From NCBI GenBank assembly GCA_031265345.1, contig JAISCU010000303.1, forward strand, positions 1 to 6,383: a stretch of 6,383 nucleotides of DNA, in the 5' to 3' direction. Below are positions 1-4,644 of the stretch, piece after piece. The position numbers were made by a program, and so were the translations under genes. The DNA is from Bifidobacteriaceae bacterium. GTDB lineage: Bacteria; Actinomycetota; Actinomycetes; Actinomycetales; WQXJ01. The first letter of the stretch is position 1. Each line of letters starts with the position of its first letter. Below the pieces are notes generated by a model that saw nothing but the letters and a program-made list of their open reading frames with translations, did not search any database and was not told the origin of the DNA.

Positions 1-1362
1 GTGGCAGAGACGGGCACGCAGCTGGGCCGGGTGACGTTGACGGTCAACCAGGTCGGTTCCGTCGACAACTCCGGCCGCTACTCCGTCCAGGCGCCCGCGA
101 GCCGCATCGAGACCATGTCGCTCAGCCAGGACGAGGAGGCGCAATGGCGGATCTCGGACCTGCCTGACGGGATCGTCATCCCGGAGGACGTCTTCCGTGG
201 CGATTACGTCGCCACGAAGATCTACTTCCCCTCCGCCGATGGCCAGTTCCTGGTGCCCGACCAGCGGGTGTTCGCCCGGACCGGGGCGGGAACAGCGGCC
301 GTGAAGGAGTTCCTGGCCGGGCCGCCGCCCTATTTGACCGGTGCGGTCGGCGCGGTGGTCCCGACGGGCACTCGTTTGATGACCGACACCGTCAAAGTCT
401 CCGCCGGACTGGCCACGGTCAACCTGTCGAACGCGATCTCGCGGGCCTCGGAGACGGCCAGGGCCACCGTCCTGGCGTGCCTCAGGCAGTCGTTGACGGC
501 CCTGCCCGCCATCGACCAGGTCGAGTTGCAGGCCGAGTCGGTGCCGCTGGAGGTGGGTCAGACGACTGGTCTGGAGATCGACCCGCTGGCCACCGAAGGG
601 CCGTTCTACCTTGGCGATGCCGGAGTGTGGCGTCTGCGCGACGGCTCGGCCAAAGTGATGACCGGCACGGAGGCCGCGGCGGCCTGGGACTCGCTGACGG
701 TGGACCACGGATTGGTCCGGATGGCCGGGCTGGTGGGCGGCCAACTCGACCTGCTCGACAAGGCGGGCGAGCCGGTCAAGGAACTGGCCTGGCCGGACAA
801 GGTGACGCCGTCCGCCAGCGCCAAACCCGTCTTCGACCGGCTGGGCTGGTTGTGGGCCGCCGCCGATGACGCCGTGGTGGCCTTCTCCGCCGAGGGGGAG
901 CCGGTGCGGCTGGGCTCCACCTGGCTCGACGGCCGCCGGGTGGTGGCGTTGGCGCCGGCTCGCGACGGCGCCCGCCTGGCGTTGGCCGTGGAGGCCGAGG
1001 ACGGGGTCGACCTGCTGGTCAGCGGGATAGTGCGGGGCGAGGGCGCAGTCCCGTGGCGGTTGACCGGACCGCTGTTCGCGGGCCGGGTGAACGGCCAGCT
1101 GGATGGGTTGAGCTGGGCCGACGACGTGTCGTTGGCGTACTTGGCGGGCGCGGGAGAGCCCGAGCCTGCCGTCCTGACCGTCGGCGGCGACGTGACCCAC
1201 CTGAAATCGCCCACCGACCCGCCCAACTCCCTGGCGGCCGGTCTCGGCGCCACGGAGATCGTCGTGTCCGGGCGGTCGGGCGGCCTGTTCGGCTATTCGG
1301 CGCGCGGACGCGTGTGGGAATCGCTGGCTTCTGGCGCCCGGGCCGTCACGTTGGCGCCCTGA
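1..1362 (+). CDS. lpqB: LpqB-type lipoprotein with GerMN and beta-propeller domains (5' end cut by window)
   Basis: LpqB is the actinobacterial lipoprotein that works with the MtrAB two-component system at the outer face of the membrane. The frame is open to base 1, so the GTG there is probably internal; family members are about 560-600 residues and only 453 are visible. The lipobox signal peptide and first domain part are therefore missing. Residues about 47-90 match the family stretch that ends the N-terminal region (WRISDLPDGIVI, then IYFPSADGQFLVPDQRVF). Residues about 90-185 form the GerMN domain (FLAGPPPYL, PTGTRL, ATVNLSNA). Residues about 200-453 are the degenerate C-terminal propeller, with the family landmark FDRLGWLW at 278-285 and SGRSGGLFGYS near the end. 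It stops 16 bases before comF, so the two are probably cotranscribed. mtrA and mtrB would be expected just upstream, outside the window. Assignment by domain order and neighbourhood is secure. Confidence 0.9.
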   Translation: MAETGTQLGRVTLTVNQVGSVDNSGRYSVQAPASRIETMSLSQDEEAQWRISDLPDGIVIPEDVFRGDYVATKIYFPSADGQFLVPDQRVFARTGAGTAAVKEFLAGPPPYLTGAVGAVVPTGTRLMTDTVKVSAGLATVNLSNAISRASETARATVLACLRQSLTALPAIDQVELQAESVPLEVGQTTGLEIDPLATEGPFYLGDAGVWRLRDGSAKVMTGTEAAAAWDSLTVDHGLVRMAGLVGGQLDLLDKAGEPVKELAWPDKVTPSASAKPVFDRLGWLWAAADDAVVAFSAEGEPVRLGSTWLDGRRVVALAPARDGARLALAVEAEDGVDLLVSGIVRGEGAVPWRLTGPLFAGRVNGQLDGLSWADDVSLAYLAGAGEPEPAVLTVGGDVTHLKSPTDPPNSLAAGLGATEIVVSGRSGGLFGYSARGRVWESLASGARAVTLAP

Positions 1363-1378
1363 CATGAGGGGCTGACGG

Positions 1379-2107
1379 GTGAGCGGCATCATGCGCGCGG
1401 TGAGGGAGGCGGCCGACCTGGTGTGGCCGGCGGACTGCGCGGGCTGCGGGCTGGAACTCGCGGGGCCTTTGTGCGGGCGGTGCCGCCAGGCCTTGTTGGG
1501 GCCGGTCGAACGCCGCGAGCAAGGCGCGCCGCGATTGGTGCCTGCGGATGGCGGGGCGGCGCTGCCGGTGTGGGCGTCGGCCTGGTATTCGGGCGAGGTG
1601 CGGCGCGCCATCGTGGCTTGGAAACGCCAAGGGCGGGGCGAACTCGAGCGCGAGGTGCGGCGGGCCATCGCTCGTACGGCCGAGACGGCGGCGCGGGTGC
1701 TGGCCCCGATCAGCGCCGAGGTGGCGGTGGTGCCGATCCCGTCGCGACTGGTGCGGCGGTTGGCGCGGCCCTTCGGCACCACCGCGGTGCTGGCGCTGGC
1801 GGTCGCCGAGGCCCTGTGCGGAGCGGGACTTGACGCCAGCCTGGCTGACGTGCTGACGCGGGCGGCGTCGAGCGGCGAGCAGGCCGGGCGGTCCTCGCGT
1901 GCGCGGACGGTCGGGCGCGAGAACACCACGGGCCTCAGACGAGTCCCTGGAGCGCCCTGCCTGCTGGTCGACGACGTGCTCACGACCGGCGCCACGCTGC
2001 TCGACGCCGAGAGGGCGCTGGCCCGCGCGGGGACGCCGACGCTCGGCGCCGTGGTGCTGGCCGCCAGCCCCGCACGTTCACGGGACACGAACCACCCGCC
2101 CAACTAA
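1379..2107 (+). CDS. comF: ComF family phosphoribosyltransferase-like protein
   Basis: This is a 242-residue ComF-like protein. A zinc-ribbon lies at the N-terminus (Cys20, Cys23, Cys32, Cys35 in CAGCGLELAGPLCGRC). The family segment WYSGEVRRAIVAWKRQGRGEL follows at about 69-89, then VPIPSRLVRRLARPFGT at 118-134. The PRPP-binding loop of type I phosphoribosyltransferases is at 196-208 (LLVDDVLTTGATL, with the acidic pair Asp198-Asp199). In transformable bacteria ComFC aids DNA uptake; in most actinobacteria the role is unknown, and nothing here shows competence. The GTG start at 1379 is chosen because GAGGGG at 1366-1371 sits 7 bases upstream; an ATG at 1391 is the only near alternative. The usual GFNQ-type segment appears as RPFGTT, a variation rather than a loss of the PRPP loop. 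It is probably in the same transcript as lpqB. Confidence 0.9.
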   Translation: MSGIMRAVREAADLVWPADCAGCGLELAGPLCGRCRQALLGPVERREQGAPRLVPADGGAALPVWASAWYSGEVRRAIVAWKRQGRGELEREVRRAIARTAETAARVLAPISAEVAVVPIPSRLVRRLARPFGTTAVLALAVAEALCGAGLDASLADVLTRAASSGEQAGRSSRARTVGRENTTGLRRVPGAPCLLVDDVLTTGATLLDAERALARAGTPTLGAVVLAASPARSRDTNHPPN

Positions 2108-2148
2108 GGTGCCTGCCCAATGAGCTAACGTTGACTGAAGAACTAGTT

Positions 2149-2154
2149 GGAAGG
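2149..2154 (+). promoter_or_regulatory. Shine-Dalgarno site fixing the hpf start
   Basis: GGAAGG ends 9 bases before the ATG at 2164. It decides between that ATG and the in-frame TTG at 2131, which would add eleven residues that are not part of the HPF domain. Confidence 0.55.
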
Positions 2155-2163
2155 CCAAGGAAA

Positions 2164-2856
2164 ATGGATATTGTCGTAGCCGGCCGTCATGTCGAGGTCC
2201 CCGAACGTTTCCGTGAGTTCGCCACCGGAAAGCTCGCGAAGATCTCGCAGTACGATTCCCAGGCGCAGTTGGTGCAAGTCGAAGTGGTCCACGAGGGCAA
2301 CCCCCGCCAGGCCGAGACCGCCGAGACCGTCGAGATCACAGTGAGGGGCAAGGGACCGGTGATCCGGGCCGAAGCCTCCGCGGGCGACATGTTCTCCGCC
2401 TTCGACGTGGCGATGGGCAAGCTGATGCAACAGGAGCGCAGGGCCAAGGACCGTCGCAAGTCGAAGCACAAGATGACCCGTCGCCAGGCCCAGAGCTTCG
2501 ACCAGGCGCTGTTGGCGAGCGACTCCGGGGTCACCAACGCTCCTGCCGCGCTGGCTCCGACGCCCACTCCGGTGGCGGTGGCCGAGCTGGTCGACGACAA
2601 GCCGGGTGCGGGCGGGGCGGCGCCCAAGGGCGACCCGCCGGTGAAGGAGTCGACGTTGGCCGATTCCCCGGTCGTCATCCGCGAGAAGATCCACCAGGCC
2701 AAGCCCATGAACGTGGAGGAGGCCATCTACGAGATGGAGTTGGTGGGCCACCCCTTCTTCCTATTCGTGGACTCCGATTCGGGTCTGCCATCGGTCCTCT
2801 ACCACCGGCACGGCTGGACCTACGGCGTGCTGCGCCTGGAGACCACCAAGTCCTGA
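2164..2856 (+). CDS. hpf: Long-form ribosome hibernation promoting factor
   Basis: This is a 230-residue protein of the long HPF family, which binds the small ribosomal subunit and joins 70S ribosomes into inactive 100S dimers under stress or slow growth. The N-terminal S30AE/YfiA-like domain spans about 1-105 (start MDIVVAGRHVEVPERFREF; VEVVHEGNPRQAETAETVEI). It ends in a very basic helix (RRAKDRRKSKHKMTRRQ, 93-109). A low-complexity Ala/Pro/Asp linker runs from about 110 to 165. The C-terminal dimerisation domain spans about 170-226 (KPMNVEEAIYEMELVGHPFFLF, then SVLYHRHGWTYGVLRL). The ATG at 2164 is preferred over TTG 2131 because the domain begins exactly there. The 56-base gap after comF contains a TAACGT that could be a -10 (2126-2131) but no matching -35, so I do not call a separate promoter. 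The order comF-hpf-secA is typical of actinobacteria. Confidence 0.95.
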   Translation: MDIVVAGRHVEVPERFREFATGKLAKISQYDSQAQLVQVEVVHEGNPRQAETAETVEITVRGKGPVIRAEASAGDMFSAFDVAMGKLMQQERRAKDRRKSKHKMTRRQAQSFDQALLASDSGVTNAPAALAPTPTPVAVAELVDDKPGAGGAAPKGDPPVKESTLADSPVVIREKIHQAKPMNVEEAIYEMELVGHPFFLFVDSDSGLPSVLYHRHGWTYGVLRLETTKS

Positions 2857-2867
2857 CTTCGAGGCGA

Positions 2868-2907
2868 TGCTTCATGAAACCGATGATATGCTGGCTTTTA
2901 TGAAGCA
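2868..2907 (+). promoter_or_regulatory. Inverted-repeat operator over the promoter and start codon of the nucleotidyltransferase gene
   Basis: TGCTTCATGAAA (2868-2879) and TTTTATGAAGCA (2896-2907) are inverted copies matching at 11 of 12 positions. Each arm carries an 8-base box, TTCATGAA (2871-2878, itself a perfect palindrome) and TTTATGAA (2897-2904), with centres 26 bp apart. The arms flank a -10 element, and the right arm contains the ATG at 2900. This is the geometry of a repressor operator. The best candidate for the binding protein is the winged-helix domain of the adjacent gene product (inference). Confidence 0.65.
2884..2892 (+). promoter_or_regulatory. Extended -10 promoter element, probably for a leaderless transcript
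   Basis: TGATATGCT is an extended -10: TG, one base, then TATGCT (2887-2892), which matches TATAAT at four of six positions. It ends 7 bases before the ATG at 2900, the usual distance from a -10 to the transcription start. The mRNA would thus begin at or beside the start codon, a common arrangement in actinobacteria. No good -35 is visible about 17 bases upstream, which fits reliance on the extended -10. No Shine-Dalgarno sequence is seen before the ATG at 2900. Confidence 0.6.
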
Positions 2908-3493
2908 ACCAGTGCCGGTCTTGCTTCCCTTGTTGCGCACCAAGACTCAAGGGGATGTCCTGGCCTGGGTCTTCTTGCATCCGGAGAAGTCGCACAGCAT
3001 CGCGGAGATCTCCCGCTCGGTCGGCGCCAGCGAACCGACGGTGCTGCGTGAGGTTGATCGCCTCGCCGCCGCGGACCTGGTCAGCGAGGCGCGCCAGGGA
3101 CGGTCGCGACTGGTGCGCCCGAATCCCCGAAACCCGGCCACCCGCCCGCTGACGGAGTTGTTGGCGGTCACCTACGGGCCGGTTCCGGTTCTGCGAGAGG
3201 AACTCGACGGCATCGACGGCATCGAGGAAGCATGGATTTACGGCTCCTGGGCCGAGCGCTATCTCGGCGTGGCCGGCAGGAGTCCGGGTGACGTCGATGT
3301 TCTGGTGGTCGGCAGCGCCGACGAGGACGAATTGTGGGCGGCCGCGGAACGCGCGACTGGCCGGGTTGGTCGGGATGTCAACGTCCACCGACTTCGGGCC
3401 GATCAGTGGGCCGCCTCGCCAGAATCCGGGTTCGTACGGACGGTCAGAGCGCGGCCCATGATCCAATTGATCGGCGGGATCGATGGCGAGTGA
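2900..3493 (+). CDS. Winged-helix / MNT-type nucleotidyltransferase, probable antitoxin of an MNT/HEPN pair
   Basis: This is a 197-residue two-domain protein. Residues about 15-73 form an ArsR/MarR-like winged helix (GDVLAWVFLHPEKSHSIAEI, recognition-helix region SEPTVLREVDRLAAADLV, wing QGRSRLVRPN). Residues about 95-190 form a minimal nucleotidyltransferase of the pol-beta superfamily. Its signature is IYGSWAERYLG (Gly115-Ser116) followed by DVDVLVVG, giving the metal-binding pair Asp131 and Asp133; VGRDVNVHRL and SGFVRTVRARPMIQLIGG follow. Known MNT antitoxins modify and silence partner HEPN toxins, and the HTH suggests self-repression as well (inference). The ATG at 2900 is preferred over the in-frame ATG at 2867 or 2888: the promoter spacing points to it, and an earlier start would put the -10 and operator inside the coding region. 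The stop overlaps the next start (GTGA), indicating translational coupling. It interrupts the hpf-secA linkage, suggesting acquisition. Confidence 0.85.
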   Translation: MKQPVPVLLPLLRTKTQGDVLAWVFLHPEKSHSIAEISRSVGASEPTVLREVDRLAAADLVSEARQGRSRLVRPNPRNPATRPLTELLAVTYGPVPVLREELDGIDGIEEAWIYGSWAERYLGVAGRSPGDVDVLVVGSADEDELWAAAERATGRVGRDVNVHRLRADQWAASPESGFVRTVRARPMIQLIGGIDGE

Positions 3494-3810
3494 CGAAGCC
3501 AGGATCGTCCCAGGTCCGCAAGGCTGTCACCGCGACGCTCGAGAAGCAGGGCTTGCGGGTGCACGCGGGTGACGGCAGCCACTACTGGCTGTACCAAGCG
3601 ATTCGCGCACAGGTGGGCACGAACGCCTTGACCATCATCACGCCGTTCAACCGGATGCGGCAGAAGCGGCACCAGTTCCAATACGACAGCTCAAGCCGCA
3701 TCGTGGAGCAGGATTTGGATGACGACCTGCCCAAAGCGCGTCGGATCGTCAGCAGTGTTCGACTCCTTTCGGAACGCCTCGGTCAGTGGGAGTTCCCAAA
3801 GAACGGCTGA
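3490..3810 (+). CDS. Small HEPN-like protein, probable toxin partner of the nucleotidyltransferase
   Basis: This is a 106-residue protein beginning at GTG 3490, four bases inside the end of the nucleotidyltransferase gene; this coupled overlap decides the start. The C-terminal half carries the pattern I associate with HEPN partners of MNT proteins: FNRMRQKRHQFQYDS (53-67), then an acidic stretch and a long helix (DLPKARRIVSSVRLLSERLG, 79-98). HEPN RNases use R-x4-6-H; here the matching position is Arg60-x4-Tyr65, so the usual His is Tyr, with His61 beside the Arg. Whether it is an active RNase is open. Earlier, GDGSHYWLYQAIRAQ (27-41) resembles the second HEPN helix region. No signal peptide or membrane segment is seen. 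Third-position GC is high throughout, so it is a real coding frame. The family call rests on motif memory and on the neighbour, not on a search. Confidence 0.65.
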   Translation: MTKPGSSQVRKAVTATLEKQGLRVHAGDGSHYWLYQAIRAQVGTNALTIITPFNRMRQKRHQFQYDSSSRIVEQDLDDDLPKARRIVSSVRLLSERLGQWEFPKNG

Positions 3811-3970
3811 GAATCGCCGATGTCTCCGGATCGACACGGCGCCGCGTCGACCTTGGCCTGGCCCCGAGTGAACGGCTCGTCCATCGAGGCCGCCAGGCAG
3901 GGAACCGGGTCAGGCCGCGCTCGCGCAACTGCCATCGGCTCATGAACTTGGGTCGGGGCAGGTCCGACAT
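3749..3970 (-). CDS. Small minus-strand reading frame of unknown function, possibly a truncated or frameshifted gene remnant
   Basis: A 73-codon frame reads leftward from ATG at 3970 to a stop at 3751-3749. In its favour, a perfect AGGAGG lies 5 bases before the ATG. The first 28 codons also have strong third-position GC (MSDLPRPKFM, then SRWQLRERGLTR). Against it, third-position GC falls away after about residue 28. The frame two bases on then becomes the GC3-rich one (ASMDEPFTRGQAKVDAAP and onward) and stops at 3785-3783. This looks like one frameshift in a former gene. Its 3' end runs 62 bases (28 in the shifted frame) antisense into the HEPN-like gene. I recognise no family. It may be a short real gene convergent with the HEPN-like gene, or the 5' stump of a gene broken when the cassette arrived. 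Confidence 0.35.
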   Translation of the reverse strand: MSDLPRPKFMSRWQLRERGLTRFPAWRPRWTSRSLGARPRSTRRRVDPETSAILSRSLGTPTDRGVPKGVEHC

Positions 3971-3975
3971 GGGCG

Positions 3976-3981
3976 CCTCCT
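3976..3981 (-). promoter_or_regulatory. Consensus Shine-Dalgarno for the minus-strand small frame
   Basis: CCTCCT on the + strand reads AGGAGG on the minus strand, 5 bases before the ATG at 3970. It is the main argument that translation of this frame happens or once happened. Confidence 0.4.
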
Positions 3982-4051
3982 GCGGCAGTTGTCCGGAAAT
4001 GGCTTCAACTGGCGCCCGATCCGAGTTGCAGGGACTTATGGACACCGCTGC

Positions 4052-4109
4052 CCGATGCCGCCCGGTCGGCGATCCGCGTTTGCGCAGGCCACCCGGTTGG
4101 CGGCATCGG
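4052..4109. repeat. Inverted repeat with 11-bp perfect arms
   Basis: CCGATGCCGCC (4052-4062) and GGCGGCATCGG (4099-4109) are exact inverted copies around a 36-base interval. That interval can fold further: GCG (4076-4078) pairs with CGC (4083-4085) around TTTG, flanked by CC and GG with one bulge. The function is unknown. In DNA this rich in GC some inverted repeats arise by chance, but an 11-bp perfect pair at this spacing is notable. Confidence 0.5.
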
Positions 4110-4160
4110 CGACCCCTGCGGCGCCGACCAGTGCGGGAACCGTTCCCGGTGCGGTAACGG

Positions 4161-4197
4161 CGAACCATAGTTGGTGCCTGTCCCCAACTGTGGTTCG
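4161..4197. repeat. 14-bp hairpin upstream of the AbrB-like gene (REP-like or operator)
   Basis: CGAACCATAGTTGG (4161-4174) and CCAACTGTGGTTCG (4184-4197) pair over 14 positions, with a single T:G pair (4168:4190) and a 9-base loop TGCCTGTCC. Read as RNA on the + strand, the stem is complete with one wobble. No U-run follows on either strand, so a classic intrinsic terminator is unlikely. It ends 41 bases before the AbrB-like ATG, so it could be an operator, a 5' leader structure, or a REP-type mobile palindrome. Confidence 0.65.
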
Positions 4198-4238
4198 GGG
4201 CGTTGCGGCTAGCCGTGGGGGCGGACGAGCATACGGTC

Positions 4239-4517
4239 ATGGTGGCCAAGGTGGGGCCGAGGGGACAGATCACCATCCCGAAAGAGATACGTCGGCTGCT
4301 GGGCCTCGGCCCAGGGGACGGGGTGACGCTGGTGAGGGATGGGGAGAAGGTCGTGATGATGAACGCGGCCACCCACCAGGCGTGGCTGGACAGAACCGTG
4401 GCCGAGTTCAGGAAGTCGCTGAGCGGAGGCGACAGCCCGGTTGAGGAGCCTATCAACGAACGTCGCCGTGAAGCCGAGCGTGAGGCCGAAGACGACCGGG
4501 CGGCATCGGCGGCCTGA
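4239..4517 (+). CDS. AbrB/MazE/SpoVT-type DNA-binding protein (antitoxin-like, no adjacent toxin)
   Basis: This is a 92-residue protein. Residues 1-45 form a swapped-hairpin AbrB domain in standard form (VAKVGPRGQITIPKEIRRLL, then GLGPGDGVTLVRDGEKVVM). The conserved GQITIPKEIR core and the GDGV turn are intact. Such proteins dimerise, bind palindromic DNA and usually repress their own operon; most small ones are antitoxins of PIN or MazF-like toxins. The tail (about 46-92) holds AWLDRTVAEFRKSL and a highly charged Glu/Arg segment, where a toxin-neutralising region normally lies. No toxin gene is found on either side: secA follows after 127 bases, and the sequence upstream is non-coding. The ATG at 4239 is chosen because the domain begins there; TTG 4203 and GTG 4215 are in frame but would add residues outside the domain. 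The Shine-Dalgarno is weak (GGACGAG, 4223-4229). Confidence 0.85.
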   Translation: MVAKVGPRGQITIPKEIRRLLGLGPGDGVTLVRDGEKVVMMNAATHQAWLDRTVAEFRKSLSGGDSPVEEPINERRREAEREAEDDRAASAA

Positions 4518-4597
4518 GAGGCCCAAGTAGTTATGGCGATGCGGGGGAGGTTTGTCGGCTGAGGGCTGACAGGACGGCGGCCCGGCCATCGGGGCAA

Positions 4598-4603
4598 TAA
4601 CAT
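4598..4603 (+). promoter_or_regulatory. Possible -10 element for secA
   Basis: TAACAT fits the actinobacterial TANNNT pattern and would start transcription near 4610, giving a leader of about 35 bases to the secA GTG. No recognisable -35 is at the right distance. A small hairpin (GTCGGCT/GGCTGAC, 4554-4570, with two wobble pairs) lies upstream, without a U-run. The rest of the 127-base gap shows nothing else I can name. Confidence 0.3.
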
Positions 4604-4644
4604 TGAGGGCGGCAGACTGCATCGCGAGAAGGAAGAAGGGCCCC

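Larger units (their letters stand above)
3811..4238. other. Gap between the HEPN-like gene and the AbrB-like gene; no secure gene
   Basis: Apart from the doubtful minus-strand frame in its left part, I find no convincing gene here. Open frames on both strands give Arg/Pro/Gly-rich translations with no recognisable family and weak codon bias. On the minus strand one frame with modest coding character ends in a stop near 4035 (TVPALVGAAGVADAANRVA), but it lacks a start and may be debris. The right half holds two inverted repeats. No terminator with a U-tract follows the HEPN-like gene. Confidence 0.5.

Noticed and set aside
1..3. GTG at base 1 as the true start of lpqB
   Set aside because: The lipoprotein signal peptide and first part of the family sequence are missing, so the gene almost certainly begins upstream.
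606..1253. Minus-strand open frame opposite the lpqB propeller region
   Set aside because: Ser/Ala/Pro/Arg-rich shadow product with no family resemblance.
2131..2133. TTG as the start of hpf
   Set aside because: The HPF domain begins at the ATG at 2164, which has its own Shine-Dalgarno; the extra eleven residues are unlike the family.
2143..2751. Minus-strand open frames opposite hpf
   Set aside because: Same antisense effect of codon bias; no recognisable domain, while hpf on the + strand is complete.
2867..2869. ATG at 2867 as the start of the nucleotidyltransferase
   Set aside because: It would place the -10 element and both operator boxes inside the coding region, and the added residues are outside the winged-helix domain.
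2675..3466. Minus-strand open frame spanning the hpf end and the nucleotidyltransferase gene
   Set aside because: It would cross two well-supported + strand genes and the promoter; the translation has no recognisable domain.
4161..4197. The hairpin as an intrinsic terminator
   Set aside because: No U-run follows the stem on either strand; it lies 350 bases after the last + strand gene.
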